Shown here piece by piece: positions 1-8,150 of a stretch of 64,000 nucleotides of DNA (position 1 is the first letter of the stretch; each line of letters starts with the position of its first letter). The notes below the pieces were generated by a model. That model ran no database searches and was not told the origin of the DNA. It was given only the letters and a program-made list of their open reading frames with translations. The translations under genes and the position numbers were made by a program. This DNA comes from Candidatus Rhodobacter oscarellae (lineage in GTDB: Bacteria > Pseudomonadota > Alphaproteobacteria > Rhodobacterales > Rhodobacteraceae), in the NCBI RefSeq assembly GCF_001078595.1, contig NZ_LFTY01000002.1:3606862-3670861 (forward strand), given 5' to 3'.

Positions 1-211
1 GGCGAACGGGCAGACCGCGCCAAAGGTCTTCAAGTGGACAGAGACCGAGCTGCCCCCAGGCGAGCCCACGCAATTGACCAAATCGCTGCCGCTCAAGCCG
101 GTCACGACCAGGCGCCACTATCCGGGCGAACAGACGGTCTCGGTCCAGGTGAACGGGGTTATTGTCGCCGCGCGGGAGTTTGAGCTGCGCGTGCCGGATC
201 AGGACGGGTAG
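1..211 (+). CDS. DNA alkylation repair protein, C-terminal end (partial)
   Basis: The open frame entering from the left edge (codons begin at base 2) runs 69 codons to TAG at 209-211. The peptide contains PKVFKWTE, a run LPLKPVTTRRHYPGEQ and a closing QVNG beta-strand. I recognise this as the C-terminal tail of bacterial DNA alkylation repair proteins of the HEAT-repeat type, which act on alkylated bases. The catalytic body lies outside the window. Its stop overlaps by 13 bp the end of the convergent thioesterase gene. The identification rests on the tail alone. Confidence 0.6.
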   Translation, partial: ANGQTAPKVFKWTETELPPGEPTQLTKSLPLKPVTTRRHYPGEQTVSVQVNGVIVAAREFELRVPDQDG

Positions 212-615
212 AAGGGCACCATGGTGCCCTGCAGCACCGCCACGTCACGCGCTTTGCCGCCGTCGAAGGCCACGACGCTCGCCCCGACCACAACGAGCTT
301 GCGGCCCGCGCGGATCACATGGCCCGTGGCCTCTAGCCGGTCCCCCGCTGCCGGGGCCAGCAGGTTGATCTTCATCTCCGCCGTCAGCACCTCTGCGTCC
401 TCGGGCATCACCGAAAGCGCCGCATAGCCCGCCGCGCTGTCGCCCAGCGCAAAGGACACCGCCGCATGGGCGAAGCCATGCTGCTGGGTCACGCTTTCGA
501 GGATCGGCGCCCGCAGCACTACCTGGCCCTCGGACACCGAGGCCAACTCGGCCCCAATGGTCGCCATCATCGCTTGGCGGTCGAAACTGGCGCGGATCTT
601 TTGCTCTATGCTCAT
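199..615 (-). CDS. PaaI-family hotdog-fold thioesterase
   Basis: This 138-aa protein has the length and layout of a single hotdog domain. The segment with QQHGFAHAAVSFALGDSAAGYAA is the helix and active-site loop of PaaI/YdiI-type acyl-CoA thioesterases, followed by the beta-strands TAEMKINLLAPA and ATGHVIRAGRKLVVV. The family hydrolyses acyl- or aryl-CoA thioesters in the cytoplasm, often to release CoA from dead-end products; the substrate here cannot be told. The ATG overlaps the stop of pdeM by four bases (612-615), so the two are probably translationally coupled in one leftward transcript. Confidence 0.85.
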   Translation of the reverse strand: MSIEQKIRASFDRQAMMATIGAELASVSEGQVVLRAPILESVTQQHGFAHAAVSFALGDSAAGYAALSVMPEDAEVLTAEMKINLLAPAAGDRLEATGHVIRAGRKLVVVGASVVAFDGGKARDVAVLQGTMVPFYPS

Positions 616-1283
616 GCGGTCACCCTCGGCATAGGAATGGTCGTCGGGCGCGGCCCAGTCAAGACCGCGCGCGCCTCGGCGCGCATCAGCGTCTGCAGCG
701 CGGGCGCGGTACAGCGCAGGCCGCCCGTGTAAGTTCCGAACGCGGGTAGGACCAGCCGGTCTCTATCATAAAGAAAACAGGGTCGGGACACGGTGCGCCC
801 GCGCGCGCGCACGCTGGCCTTAGGGTGGTAATGGCCCGAGACCTCGCCGCTGGCGCCGGGCCGCGCGATGTGGCGGAAGGTCAACGGCGCAAGCGGCAGC
901 TCGGCCAGATGCGTGCCGCCGAGGTCCACTGGGCCGGGGTCGTGGTTGCCCTCAATCCAGACCCAGCGCCGCCCGGCCATCATCCGGGTCACCCATTCCG
1001 TTGCCGCGTCTGTCAGCCCGTCCGCCGCGGCCATATCGTCAAAACTGTCGCCGAGGCAGACGACCGTTCGGGGGGAGGTTGCGGCGATCTCGGCGTCTAG
1101 ACGGGCCAATGTATCCGTGGTCTCATAGGGCGGCAGGAAGCCGCCCCCGTTGCGCGCGATGCGCTCGGATTTGCCGAGATGCAGATCGCTGACAGCCAAC
1201 AGGCGCTCTTCGGGCCAGTGCAGCGCCCCAGAGCCGCGCGCCTCGAGCGCCGTGCCCGCGAGCATGATCTGGTTGATGTTCAT
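612..1283 (-). CDS. pdeM: Ligase-associated DNA damage response endonuclease PdeM
   Basis: The 223-aa product is a calcineurin-like metallophosphoesterase. Metal-binding motifs appear in order: SDLHLGK near residue 30, CLGDSFDD near 76, EGNHDPG near 110 and a late SGHYHPK. PdeM is the nuclease member of a set that usually travels with an ATP-dependent DNA ligase, an exonuclease and a DEXH helicase. Here the helicase lies directly upstream on the same strand, but no ligase or exonuclease is in the window. I chose the ATG at 1283 (MNINQI) over an upstream ATG at 1367 because the longer start would run into the first palindrome. Confidence 0.88.
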   Translation of the reverse strand: MNINQIMLAGTALEARGSGALHWPEERLLAVSDLHLGKSERIARNGGGFLPPYETTDTLARLDAEIAATSPRTVVCLGDSFDDMAAADGLTDAATEWVTRMMAGRRWVWIEGNHDPGPVDLGGTHLAELPLAPLTFRHIARPGASGEVSGHYHPKASVRARGRTVSRPCFLYDRDRLVLPAFGTYTGGLRCTAPALQTLMRAEARAVLTGPRPTTIPMPRVTA

Positions 1284-1353
1284 GCTATGTTCGATAGCGC
1301 AAACCGCGCGGATTGCAAGTTTGTTTTGGCCTTCCGCAGATCTTGGCGCGACA

Positions 1354-1396
1354 CAATTTTCTTGCAAGAAAATTGCGAAACTCTTGCAAGAGTTTC
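1354..1396. repeat. Tandem pair of perfect TTGCAA-centred palindromes (pair 1)
   Basis: Two perfect palindromes lie side by side: 22 bp at 1354-1375 (arms CAATTTTC/GAAAATTG around TTGCAA) and 20 bp at 1377-1396 (arms GAAACTC/GAGTTTC around TTGCAA). Their centres are exactly 22 bp apart, two helical turns, as expected for cooperative binding of dimeric proteins to one face of the DNA. They lie between the helicase stop and the pdeM start. A second pair is at 1454-1496. Confidence 0.9.
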
Positions 1397-1453
1397 TTCA
1401 ACGCGATCCGCATTGGTCCTCTATGCGTAACCGCTTGCTCGCTTGCGGGCCCA

Positions 1454-1496
1454 ACTTTCCTTGCAAGGAAAGTGCAAATCTCTTGCAAGAGATTTG
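1454..1496. repeat. Tandem pair of perfect TTGCAA-centred palindromes (pair 2)
   Basis: The second pair consists of a 20-bp palindrome at 1454-1473 (arms ACTTTCC/GGAAAGT) and a 22-bp palindrome at 1475-1496 (arms CAAATCTC/GAGATTTG), again with centres 22 bp apart and 99 bp from the matching centres of pair 1. The arms differ from those of pair 1, but each arm change is matched by its complement, so dyad symmetry rather than sequence is conserved. The pair begins 35 bp downstream of the helicase stop codon. Confidence 0.9.
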
Positions 1497-1531
1497 GCGC
1501 ACCCAAAGGGCGTACCGGGCCAATCCTCGCC

Positions 1532-3928
1532 CTAGAGCCCCGCCTCTTGCATCAGTTTCTCGGCCTCTTCCGCCAGGAGCTTCTCGGTCACCGCGGCGCT
1601 GTCGACGGTGACCCGGCCTGCCTCTAACAGCAGAGGCGCGGCCAGGGGCGTCACACGGTCATGGATCACGTGATCCACCCGGCCTTGGGTGCGCGCCAGC
1701 ATCTCTTCGATGCGCCCGAAATCCACGAGGCCCTTCATCGCCTCCTCGCGGGTGATCTGCATCAGCACGTGGTCGGGGTCATACTTGCGCAACGTGTCAT
1801 AAAGGATGTTCGTCGAGAACGCCGTCTGCCGCCCGGTCTTGCGTAGCCCTGCGGCCTTGCGATCCACCAGGCCCGAGACCACGGCGCTGACCTTGAAGGT
1901 CTTCTTCATCACCATATTGCCCGAGAGCCAGGTTTCGAACCCGGCGCGCAGGGCGTCGCGCTGGAACAGGGGCGCGGGGTCGGCGACTTGTTCGAGCCCC
2001 CAGATCAGCACCGCGTAGTCGGTCGAGACAAAGCCCATCGGCATCAAGGCCTCTTGGTCCATGCGCTGCGTCAGCAATAGCCCCAGCGTCTGCATCGCGT
2101 TGCGCCCGGCGAAGCCGTAGACGCAAGTATGGGCCCGCCCGTCATGGGGGAAGCTTTCGACCAGGATGCGGTCGGCAGTGGGCATTTGGCTGACCTCGCG
2201 CTGCAGCATCAACCAATCGGCGGTGTGCTGCGGCAGCTCGGGCCAGATCGGCTGGTGCATCAGGCGCAGGATGCGCTGCGAGAGCTGGGTGGAGGTGGCG
2301 AACTTGGTGCCGCCGAACACGGCGACCTTGGGCTTGCGCTTGTTGGTCTTGGTGACCTCGACCACCTGCTCGAGAATGCGGCGGTATTGCACCACCCGGC
2401 CCGCGATCAGGAAGGTGTCGCCGGGGGTCAGGGTGGCGGCAAAGTCCTCTTCGATCTCGCCCAGGGGCTTGCGGTGGCCGCGCATGCGCACCTTGACCAA
2501 CTCGCTGTCCATGATCGTGCCGATGTTCTGGCGGATGCGCTGGGCGGCGCGGGGGTCGCGCAGGCGCCAGACGCCCTCCTCGTCCTCCACCAGCCGCTGC
2601 CAGCGGTCATAGGCGCGCAGCGCGTAGCCGCCGGTGGCGGCGAAATCCAGGCAGGCGTCGAACTCGGCGCGGCTCAGATCGGCATAGGCGCCGACGCTCC
2701 TGATCTCGCCGTAGAGATCGTCGGCCCGGAACCCGCCACCTGCGGCGGCGATGAGGATCTGCTGGCAGAGCACGTCACGAGGACCGCGACCCGCAGGGTC
2801 GCCATCCAGCTCATGGGCCCGCGCGGCCTCCAGCGCCGCCACGCATTCCACCACCTCGAACCGGTTCGCGGGCACCAGGATCGCCTTGGAGGGCGCGTTA
2901 TAGCGGTGATTCGCCCGCCCGATCCGCTGGATCAGCCGCTTGACGTTCTTGGGCGCACCGACCTGGATGATCAGGTCCACATCGCCCCAGTCGATGCCCA
3001 GATCCAGCGTGCCGGTGCAGACGATCGCCCGCAGCTTGCCCGCGAGCATGGCGGCCTCGACCTTGTGGCGCTGCTCGCGCGCCAGCGAGCCGTGGTGGAT
3101 CGCAATCGGCAGCGCGTCGTCATTGGCGAGCCACAGGTTGTGAAAGAAGATCTCGGCCTGCGCGCGGGTGTTGTGGAAGATCAGCGTGGTGCGGTGCTTT
3201 TTGACCTCCTCCAGCACTGCGGGGATGGCGTATTTCGCGCCGCCGCCGGACCAGGGGGGCGGGTCCTCGGTTTGCAGCATGCGGATGTCCGGGTCCGGTC
3301 CGGGATCGGCATGCAGGATGTGGCAGGGATCGGGGTGGCGTGCCAAGAGGCCCGCGATCCTGCCCGGGTCCTCGACAGTGGCCGAGAGCCCGACCCGGCG
3401 CAGCTCGGGTCTGAGCGTCTGCAGCCGCGCCAGGGCCAGCATCAGTTGATCGCCCCGCTTCGATTCCGCCAGGGCGTGGATTTCATCCACGATCACCCGC
3501 TGCAGCCCCGCAAATGTCACCGCGGCGTCCTCGTAGGATGTCAGGAGGGCCAGGCTCTCGGGTGTCGTCAGCAGGATATGCGGCGGGTCGGCGCGCTGCC
3601 GCTTCTTTTGCAGGGCGGGCGTGTCGCCGGTGCGCTCCTCTATGCGGATGTCGAGCCCGACCTCTTCCACCGGCCTGCGCAGGTTGCGGCGGATGTCCGC
3701 GGCCAGGGCCTTCAAGGGCGAGACGTAAAGCGTATGCAGCCCCTGATGCCCCCCCGTAAGCTCCACCAGGGACGGCAAAAAACCGGCCAGCGTCTTGCCG
3801 CCGCCGGTGGGCGCAATCAGCAAGGTTGCCGGGTCCTGCGCGCGGTCCAGCATGTCCAGCTGGTGCGGGTGCGCTGACCAGCCGCGGCGGGCGAACCAGG
3901 CGTCAAACTGCGCGGGAAGCGTGCTCAT
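1532..3928 (-). CDS. Ligase-associated DEXH-box DNA helicase (Lhr-like)
   Basis: The 798-aa protein is a superfamily 2 helicase. Motif I is APTGGGKT (about residues 39-46), motif II DEIHALAESKRGDQL near 150, motif III GLSAT near 180 and motif VI QRIGRANHR near 335. Long C-terminal winged-helix and Lhr-type domains follow. This size matches the ligase-associated Lhr-like helicases found with pdeM. It probably unwinds or remodels damaged DNA during repair. It is upstream of pdeM on the same strand, separated by 248 bp carrying the palindrome pairs, so the two genes may not be in one simple operon. Confidence 0.9.
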   Translation of the reverse strand: MSTLPAQFDAWFARRGWSAHPHQLDMLDRAQDPATLLIAPTGGGKTLAGFLPSLVELTGGHQGLHTLYVSPLKALAADIRRNLRRPVEEVGLDIRIEERTGDTPALQKKRQRADPPHILLTTPESLALLTSYEDAAVTFAGLQRVIVDEIHALAESKRGDQLMLALARLQTLRPELRRVGLSATVEDPGRIAGLLARHPDPCHILHADPGPDPDIRMLQTEDPPPWSGGGAKYAIPAVLEEVKKHRTTLIFHNTRAQAEIFFHNLWLANDDALPIAIHHGSLAREQRHKVEAAMLAGKLRAIVCTGTLDLGIDWGDVDLIIQVGAPKNVKRLIQRIGRANHRYNAPSKAILVPANRFEVVECVAALEAARAHELDGDPAGRGPRDVLCQQILIAAAGGGFRADDLYGEIRSVGAYADLSRAEFDACLDFAATGGYALRAYDRWQRLVEDEEGVWRLRDPRAAQRIRQNIGTIMDSELVKVRMRGHRKPLGEIEEDFAATLTPGDTFLIAGRVVQYRRILEQVVEVTKTNKRKPKVAVFGGTKFATSTQLSQRILRLMHQPIWPELPQHTADWLMLQREVSQMPTADRILVESFPHDGRAHTCVYGFAGRNAMQTLGLLLTQRMDQEALMPMGFVSTDYAVLIWGLEQVADPAPLFQRDALRAGFETWLSGNMVMKKTFKVSAVVSGLVDRKAAGLRKTGRQTAFSTNILYDTLRKYDPDHVLMQITREEAMKGLVDFGRIEEMLARTQGRVDHVIHDRVTPLAAPLLLEAGRVTVDSAAVTEKLLAEEAEKLMQEAGL

Positions 3929-4109
3929 GCTGGATATCTTTGGGCCTCAATAGACGCGCGCTGCCGCCTGGAAAGCTGTCAGTTGCGCGTATCAGATGTT
4001 CTTACTACGTTCCAGGCATTCTGTCTACGGAGGATGGATGGCCCTGGTGCCGTTCTATGACGAGATGGGGTGCGTGACTTCTGGCGGCGCAAGAACGCTG
4101 AGACGATTG

Positions 4110-4285
4110 GTGGTCACCCTACGGGCGTGCTGCCTGATGCGTGAGTGACTTGGGCGGTAGGGTGACTTCCCGGAACACATCGCTGATTGGCTTTGAGCAG
4201 GGATTTGAAACCCGTCGCGCCGGACGTGATCCGGGGCCTCCCCCTTGAACCAAGCGCAACCTAGGCAGCGGCCGACCTGGAGGAC
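4110..4285 (+). ncRNA. ssrS: Probable 6S RNA (ssrS), approximate ends
   Basis: The otherwise gene-free stretch 3929-4452 holds a sequence that looks like a structured RNA. CCTTGAACCAAG at about 4240-4251 matches the strongly conserved element near the 3' end of 6S RNA and is followed by a GGCAGCGGC closing-stem strand. Long-range pairing is possible between GCTGCCT (4129-4135) and AGGCAGC (4263-4269), with GGTC (4112-4115) and GACC (4274-4277) outside it. An internal hairpin CCGGA/TCCGG surrounds CGTGA. An alternative 10-bp stem pairs 4113-4122 with 4157-4166. 6S RNA sequesters sigma-70 RNA polymerase. Ends and identity are inferred; a covariance-model search would decide. Confidence 0.5.
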
Positions 4286-4354
4286 GCCTGCGCGACGTTC
4301 CTGTCGTGCGAGCGATCTGTGAAACCCCCGGCGTTTAACTAAGTTGCTACGTTG

Positions 4355-4386
4355 CAAAAGCGGCCTCCTGGGGGAGGTCGGCCGCT
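4355..4386 (-). terminator. Rho-independent terminator of the AAA ATPase gene
   Basis: Read on the minus strand, a stem AGCGGCC/GGCCGCT with an inner GA-rich stem and a short loop is followed by TTTT. It lies about 70 bp beyond the stop codon of the ATPase gene and also separates that transcript from the probable 6S RNA on the other strand. Confidence 0.6.
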
Positions 4387-4452
4387 GCCCGAGGCAAGCT
4401 CGGGCGGTTGCTCTGCTTGGGTTCCGTCACGTCTGGTGTCGGCAAGCGTCGC

Positions 4453-5763
4453 CTAATGCACGATCGTCTCTTCCTTGACGAACATGTTCGCCCAGGCGCG
4501 GTCGATCAGCTCAGGCGTCATCTGATAGGGGATGCCCTCGAACTCGCACATCGCGATCATCTGGTCGATCAGGAAGATCGGCTGGTAGTTCGCATAGATG
4601 TTGTTGATCGTGGGGTATTTCTTTTTGATCAGATGCAACAGCGCGTCCTCTGAGAGTGGTATCTTGCGCTTCTTGGCCACCAGGCTGAAGATCTTCAGGT
4701 AGTCCTGCTGCGACGGCCCGTCGATCTTGATCTTAAAGAAGATCCGGCGCAGCGCGGCTTTGTCGAAGATCTCGTTGGGGTGGAAGTTGGTCGAGAAGAT
4801 CACCAGCGTGTCGAAGGGCACCTCGAACTTCTCGCCCGATTGCAGGGCGAGGATGTCCTTGCCCTCTTCCAGCGGCACGATCCAGCGGTTGATCAGGGCT
4901 TGGGGCGGCTCGGCCTGGCGGCCAAGGTCGTCCACGATGAACACGCCGCCGGTGGATTTTAGCTGCAAGGGCGCCTGATAGGTCCGCGAGGTGGAGTTGT
5001 AGACCAGATCGAGCATTTCCAGCGACAGTTCGCCGCCGGTGATCACCGTGGGGCGCTCGCACAGCACATAGCGGCGGTCGAATTTGTTGGTGGTGTTGCG
5101 CAGGCCGGTCTCGGCGTCGCCCCAGTCCTCGGCGATCGTATGCACGATGGGGTCATACACCGTGATCACCTGGCCGGAATAGAAGATCGCGCGGGGCACA
5201 TAGATCTTGTCGCCAAGCGCGTCCCGGATGCCGTTCGAGATCGAGGACTTACCGTTGCCCGGAGGGCCATACATCAAGATCGAGCGGCCCGAGCCCACCG
5301 CGGGGCCAAGGTTCGAGATCAGCGTGGGCGGCAGCACCAGATGCCCCATCGCCCCGGTCAATTGTTCGCGGCTCATGTGGATATTACGGATGGACTGGCG
5401 CTTGACCTGCTCTTGATAGACCTCCAGCGGAACGGGCAGGGCGCCGTAATACTCGGACTGAGCTAGCGCGTCCAAGGCGCGGGCCTTGCCCGCATCCGAC
5501 AGCTGATAGCCCATCTCGCCCCCGGAATTGGCGTGCAGCGTGCCCGTTGCTTCCACCAGTTTCTGGGTGCGGCACAGATCAACCAGCTCCTGCGTCACCG
5601 GCACCGGCAGGCAGAGTACCTTGGACAATTCTGTGACCTGTTCGAGGTTTCGGCGGAACATGGTCTTCAGCAAGATGTCCCGCATCACCACGATGGGGAG
5701 CTTCATCTCGTCAATGCGCTTGGGCGCCGGCGGCGCCATTACGTCTCCAACCTGCATGTTCAT
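4453..5763 (-). CDS. AAA-family ATPase with N-terminal helical domain
   Basis: In this 436-aa protein the Walker A motif GPPGNGKSS is at residues 166-174, Walker B VFIVDDLG at 274-281, a sensor-1 Asn in FSTNFHP near 327 and an arginine-finger-like RR at 339-340. The first 150 residues look like a small helical or winged-helix domain. No membrane segment is visible. This is a conserved alphaproteobacterial ATPase, but I do not know its substrate. It stands alone, with divergent transcription towards the membrane protein gene 77 bp away and a terminator downstream. Confidence 0.75.
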   Translation of the reverse strand: MNMQVGDVMAPPAPKRIDEMKLPIVVMRDILLKTMFRRNLEQVTELSKVLCLPVPVTQELVDLCRTQKLVEATGTLHANSGGEMGYQLSDAGKARALDALAQSEYYGALPVPLEVYQEQVKRQSIRNIHMSREQLTGAMGHLVLPPTLISNLGPAVGSGRSILMYGPPGNGKSSISNGIRDALGDKIYVPRAIFYSGQVITVYDPIVHTIAEDWGDAETGLRNTTNKFDRRYVLCERPTVITGGELSLEMLDLVYNSTSRTYQAPLQLKSTGGVFIVDDLGRQAEPPQALINRWIVPLEEGKDILALQSGEKFEVPFDTLVIFSTNFHPNEIFDKAALRRIFFKIKIDGPSQQDYLKIFSLVAKKRKIPLSEDALLHLIKKKYPTINNIYANYQPIFLIDQMIAMCEFEGIPYQMTPELIDRAWANMFVKEETIVH

Positions 5764-5840
5764 CGGTCGCTGCTCCGGTTCTTCTTTTGCTTTACGTGCG
5801 ATGACAGGCTAATTTGGCAAAAAAAGGACGGGGCGAAGGC

Positions 5841-7463
5841 ATGAGCAGACCTAATCCCATTATGTTGCTGGTTTTCCTCGGGGTGGTGATCGCCGGTTTA
5901 GGCGGCGCGGCCCTGATGAAGGGCGGGTTCTACATCGCCAAGCATGAGGGCGACACGCTGCACCTGTTGCAGATCCTGTTCCGCATGGCCGACGGCGAAT
6001 GGCCGCATCTGGACTTTATGACACCGATTGGGATCGCCGCATTCCAACCTGTCGTCTGGTTCCTGGACGCAGGGATGGGCGTGGGGCAGGCGATCCTATC
6101 AGCGCAGGTGGTGGTCGCCTGCGCCTTACTGCTGCCCACGGTCTGGGCGGCGTTCTCGCGTTTTCCCAACGGCTTAGCCTATCTCTTTGGGCTCACGGTG
6201 ATGGTGCTGGCGCTGGCATTGGTGCATGGCGAAAGGGACCTGCTGGTCTCGATCTCGATGCACTACAACCGCTGGGCCTGGGCCGTGGCCTATGTGGTGA
6301 TCGTGCTGGCGGTGCTGCCGGGCGTCGTGGTGCGCAGCGGGGTGCTGGATGGCGGGTTCATCGGGCTCGGCATGGCGTTCCTGGCGCTCTGCAAGGTCAC
6401 CTATTTCATCTCCTTCGCGCCGGTGGTGCTGATCGCGCTCTTGCTGCGCCGGGACTGGGTGGCGCTGATCTGCGCGTTGGTCGCGGGGCTGGCAGTGATG
6501 GCGGCGGTGACCGCGGAGGCGGGTGTCGCGTTCTGGGGCGCCTATTTGGGCGACTTGCTGGCCGTAGCGGGCTCTGAGGTGCGCTCGCAGCCCGGCATGC
6601 CTTTGCAATCCGTCATCGGGGCGCCCGCCTATCTGGGCGGCTCGCTGGTGGTGCTTTTGGGCGTGGTGCTGTTGCGCCAGGCGGGAGAGGCGCATCTGGG
6701 GCTGCTTTTGCTGCTGCTGGCGGGCGGGTTCTTTTATGTGACTTTCCAGAACTTCGGAAATGACCCGCAATGGCTGGTCCTGCTGGCGATCCTGCTCTTG
6801 GCGCCGCGGGTGGATGAGAAGGCGAGGAACGGGTTCGGCTGGCCGTTGGGCCGCGCGTTGATGCTAAGCGCCGTGGCCGCGCTGGCCTTCGCCACGCCGT
6901 CCTTCATAAACCTCGCCTACAGCCCGTTCCGCCACATGAATGTAAACCCCGAGAAATACACGCCTTTACTGGCGGACTCCGGACCACATCGCGACTTGCA
7001 TGGTCGCATTGTCCGCGCCAACCGGGTGGACGGAACCATGGGTCTGGACGGGCCGGGATCGGGGCTAGAGGGCCGGGCTGAGCTGGCCGACAGAGAGACG
7101 ACGAAGACCGAATTTTTGGGCGAGCTGCTGCCCGATTGCGAGCTGCGCATGGGGATTATTGCGTGGTTCGAGGTCATTGCCGCAGACCTGGAGGCGAATG
7201 GGTTCGGCGACACGAAGATCTACACCGCCGACATCTTCTCGAGCCTCTGGCTCTTCGGGGACAACCCGCGGCTGGTCGGCGGATCGCCCTGGTATTACGG
7301 CGGCTTACCGGGGATTGCGGACGCCTCGCACCTGCTGGTGCCGCTCTGCCCAGCCTCGGAAGCGATCCGAAAGCAGGCGCTGGAAGCCGTTGCAGCGCGA
7401 GCGCTTACGGTGGAGGAGGTCCACCGGCACGGGCTTTACATCTTAGCCGAAATCAAGCGCTAG
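5841..7463 (+). CDS. Polytopic membrane protein, GT-C glycosyltransferase-like
   Basis: The 540-aa product has about ten hydrophobic segments. The first is at residues 6-26, and the first periplasmic loop (about 30-60) carries acidic and histidine residues, HEGDTLHLL and HLDFMTPIG, as in polyprenyl-phosphate-dependent GT-C glycosyltransferases. The C-terminal ~180 residues form a soluble domain. That suggests transfer of a sugar to a lipid or protein acceptor at the inner membrane, but the family was not firmly identified. The ATG at 5841 is chosen because GGGGCGAAGG sits just upstream. The 3' end overlaps the convergent L,D-transpeptidase gene by 4 bp. Confidence 0.6.
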   Translation: MSRPNPIMLLVFLGVVIAGLGGAALMKGGFYIAKHEGDTLHLLQILFRMADGEWPHLDFMTPIGIAAFQPVVWFLDAGMGVGQAILSAQVVVACALLLPTVWAAFSRFPNGLAYLFGLTVMVLALALVHGERDLLVSISMHYNRWAWAVAYVVIVLAVLPGVVVRSGVLDGGFIGLGMAFLALCKVTYFISFAPVVLIALLLRRDWVALICALVAGLAVMAAVTAEAGVAFWGAYLGDLLAVAGSEVRSQPGMPLQSVIGAPAYLGGSLVVLLGVVLLRQAGEAHLGLLLLLLAGGFFYVTFQNFGNDPQWLVLLAILLLAPRVDEKARNGFGWPLGRALMLSAVAALAFATPSFINLAYSPFRHMNVNPEKYTPLLADSGPHRDLHGRIVRANRVDGTMGLDGPGSGLEGRAELADRETTKTEFLGELLPDCELRMGIIAWFEVIAADLEANGFGDTKIYTADIFSSLWLFGDNPRLVGGSPWYYGGLPGIADASHLLVPLCPASEAIRKQALEAVAARALTVEEVHRHGLYILAEIKR

Positions 7464-8023
7464 GCCTGCGGATATAGCACCACGCGGGTGCCCTTGGGCA
7501 CCATCTGGTAGAGGTGCTCGATATGGCTGTTGGCCAGCCGCGCGCAGCCGTTCGAGACCGCCTGGCCCAGCGTCCAAGGCTGCGGGGTGCCGTGGATGCG
7601 CAGGAAGGTGTCCGCGCCCTTGGCGTTGAAGAGATAGAGCGCCCTGGACCCCAGCGGATTTGTCGGGCCGCCGGGCACGCCGTTCTCGAATTCCTTATAG
7701 GCCGGGTTGCGCTCGATCATCGACTCGGTGGGCTTCCAAGAGGGCCACTCTTTCTTGGCGCCGATGGTGAATTCGCCCGACTCATAGAGGCCGTGGCGCC
7801 CAACACCCACAACATAACGGATGGCTTTGCGTTTCTCCATCGTCCAGTAGAGGTAGAACCTATTGGGGTCGACATGGATCACGCCGGGTTCGAGCCCCTT
7901 CTTAATACGGACCTCGACCGGCATATGCTCGGGTGGGATCTCATAATTCTTGCGGGCAAGGGCCACCGAGGGCAGGGCCGCTGCGGCGCCAAACATGGCC
8001 ATGAAATCTCTTCTATTCGTCAT
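7460..8023 (-). CDS. L,D-transpeptidase (YkuD domain), Tat-like signal
   Basis: The 187-aa exported enzyme begins MTNRRDFMAMFGAAAALPSVALA, a short signal with a twin-arginine-like RRDFM motif. The YkuD domain ends with the active-site motif HGTPQPWTLGQAVSNGCARL: catalytic His in HGT and Cys in SNGCARL. Such enzymes form 3-3 cross-links in peptidoglycan or anchor lipoproteins to it. The length fits the compact ErfK/YbiS group without a LysM domain. I use the ATG at 8023; an upstream in-frame ATG at 8089 would place the signal inside the protein. Confidence 0.88.
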   Translation of the reverse strand: MTNRRDFMAMFGAAAALPSVALARKNYEIPPEHMPVEVRIKKGLEPGVIHVDPNRFYLYWTMEKRKAIRYVVGVGRHGLYESGEFTIGAKKEWPSWKPTESMIERNPAYKEFENGVPGGPTNPLGSRALYLFNAKGADTFLRIHGTPQPWTLGQAVSNGCARLANSHIEHLYQMVPKGTRVVLYPQA

Positions 8024-8123
8024 AATACGCTCCGATTGTGGCGGAAGAATGCCACATATTGTGTGAGTCGGGGAGGTCAGGGAATCCATGCTCGCGCAGA
8101 AATCAGTGGCGCGGCTGACGGTG

Positions 8124-8150
8124 TTCGGCGGGCTTAGGTGTCCCGCCGAA
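8124..8150 (-). terminator. Perfect hairpin spanning the ugpC stop codon
   Basis: TTCGGCGGG (8124-8132) and CCCGCCGAA (8142-8150) form a perfect 9-bp stem around a 9-nt loop that contains the ugpC stop codon. No T-run follows on the minus strand, so it is more likely an RNA-stabilising or rho-dependent 3' structure than a classical terminator. Confidence 0.4.

Noticed and set aside
2129-3877. 582-codon plus-strand frame opposite the helicase gene
   Set aside because: It is an antisense shadow of the helicase with no motif or start signals.
4055-4357. 100-codon open frame on the minus strand in the 4-kb gap
   Set aside because: It overlaps the probable structured RNA and has no ribosome-binding site or family resemblance; its composition looks non-coding.
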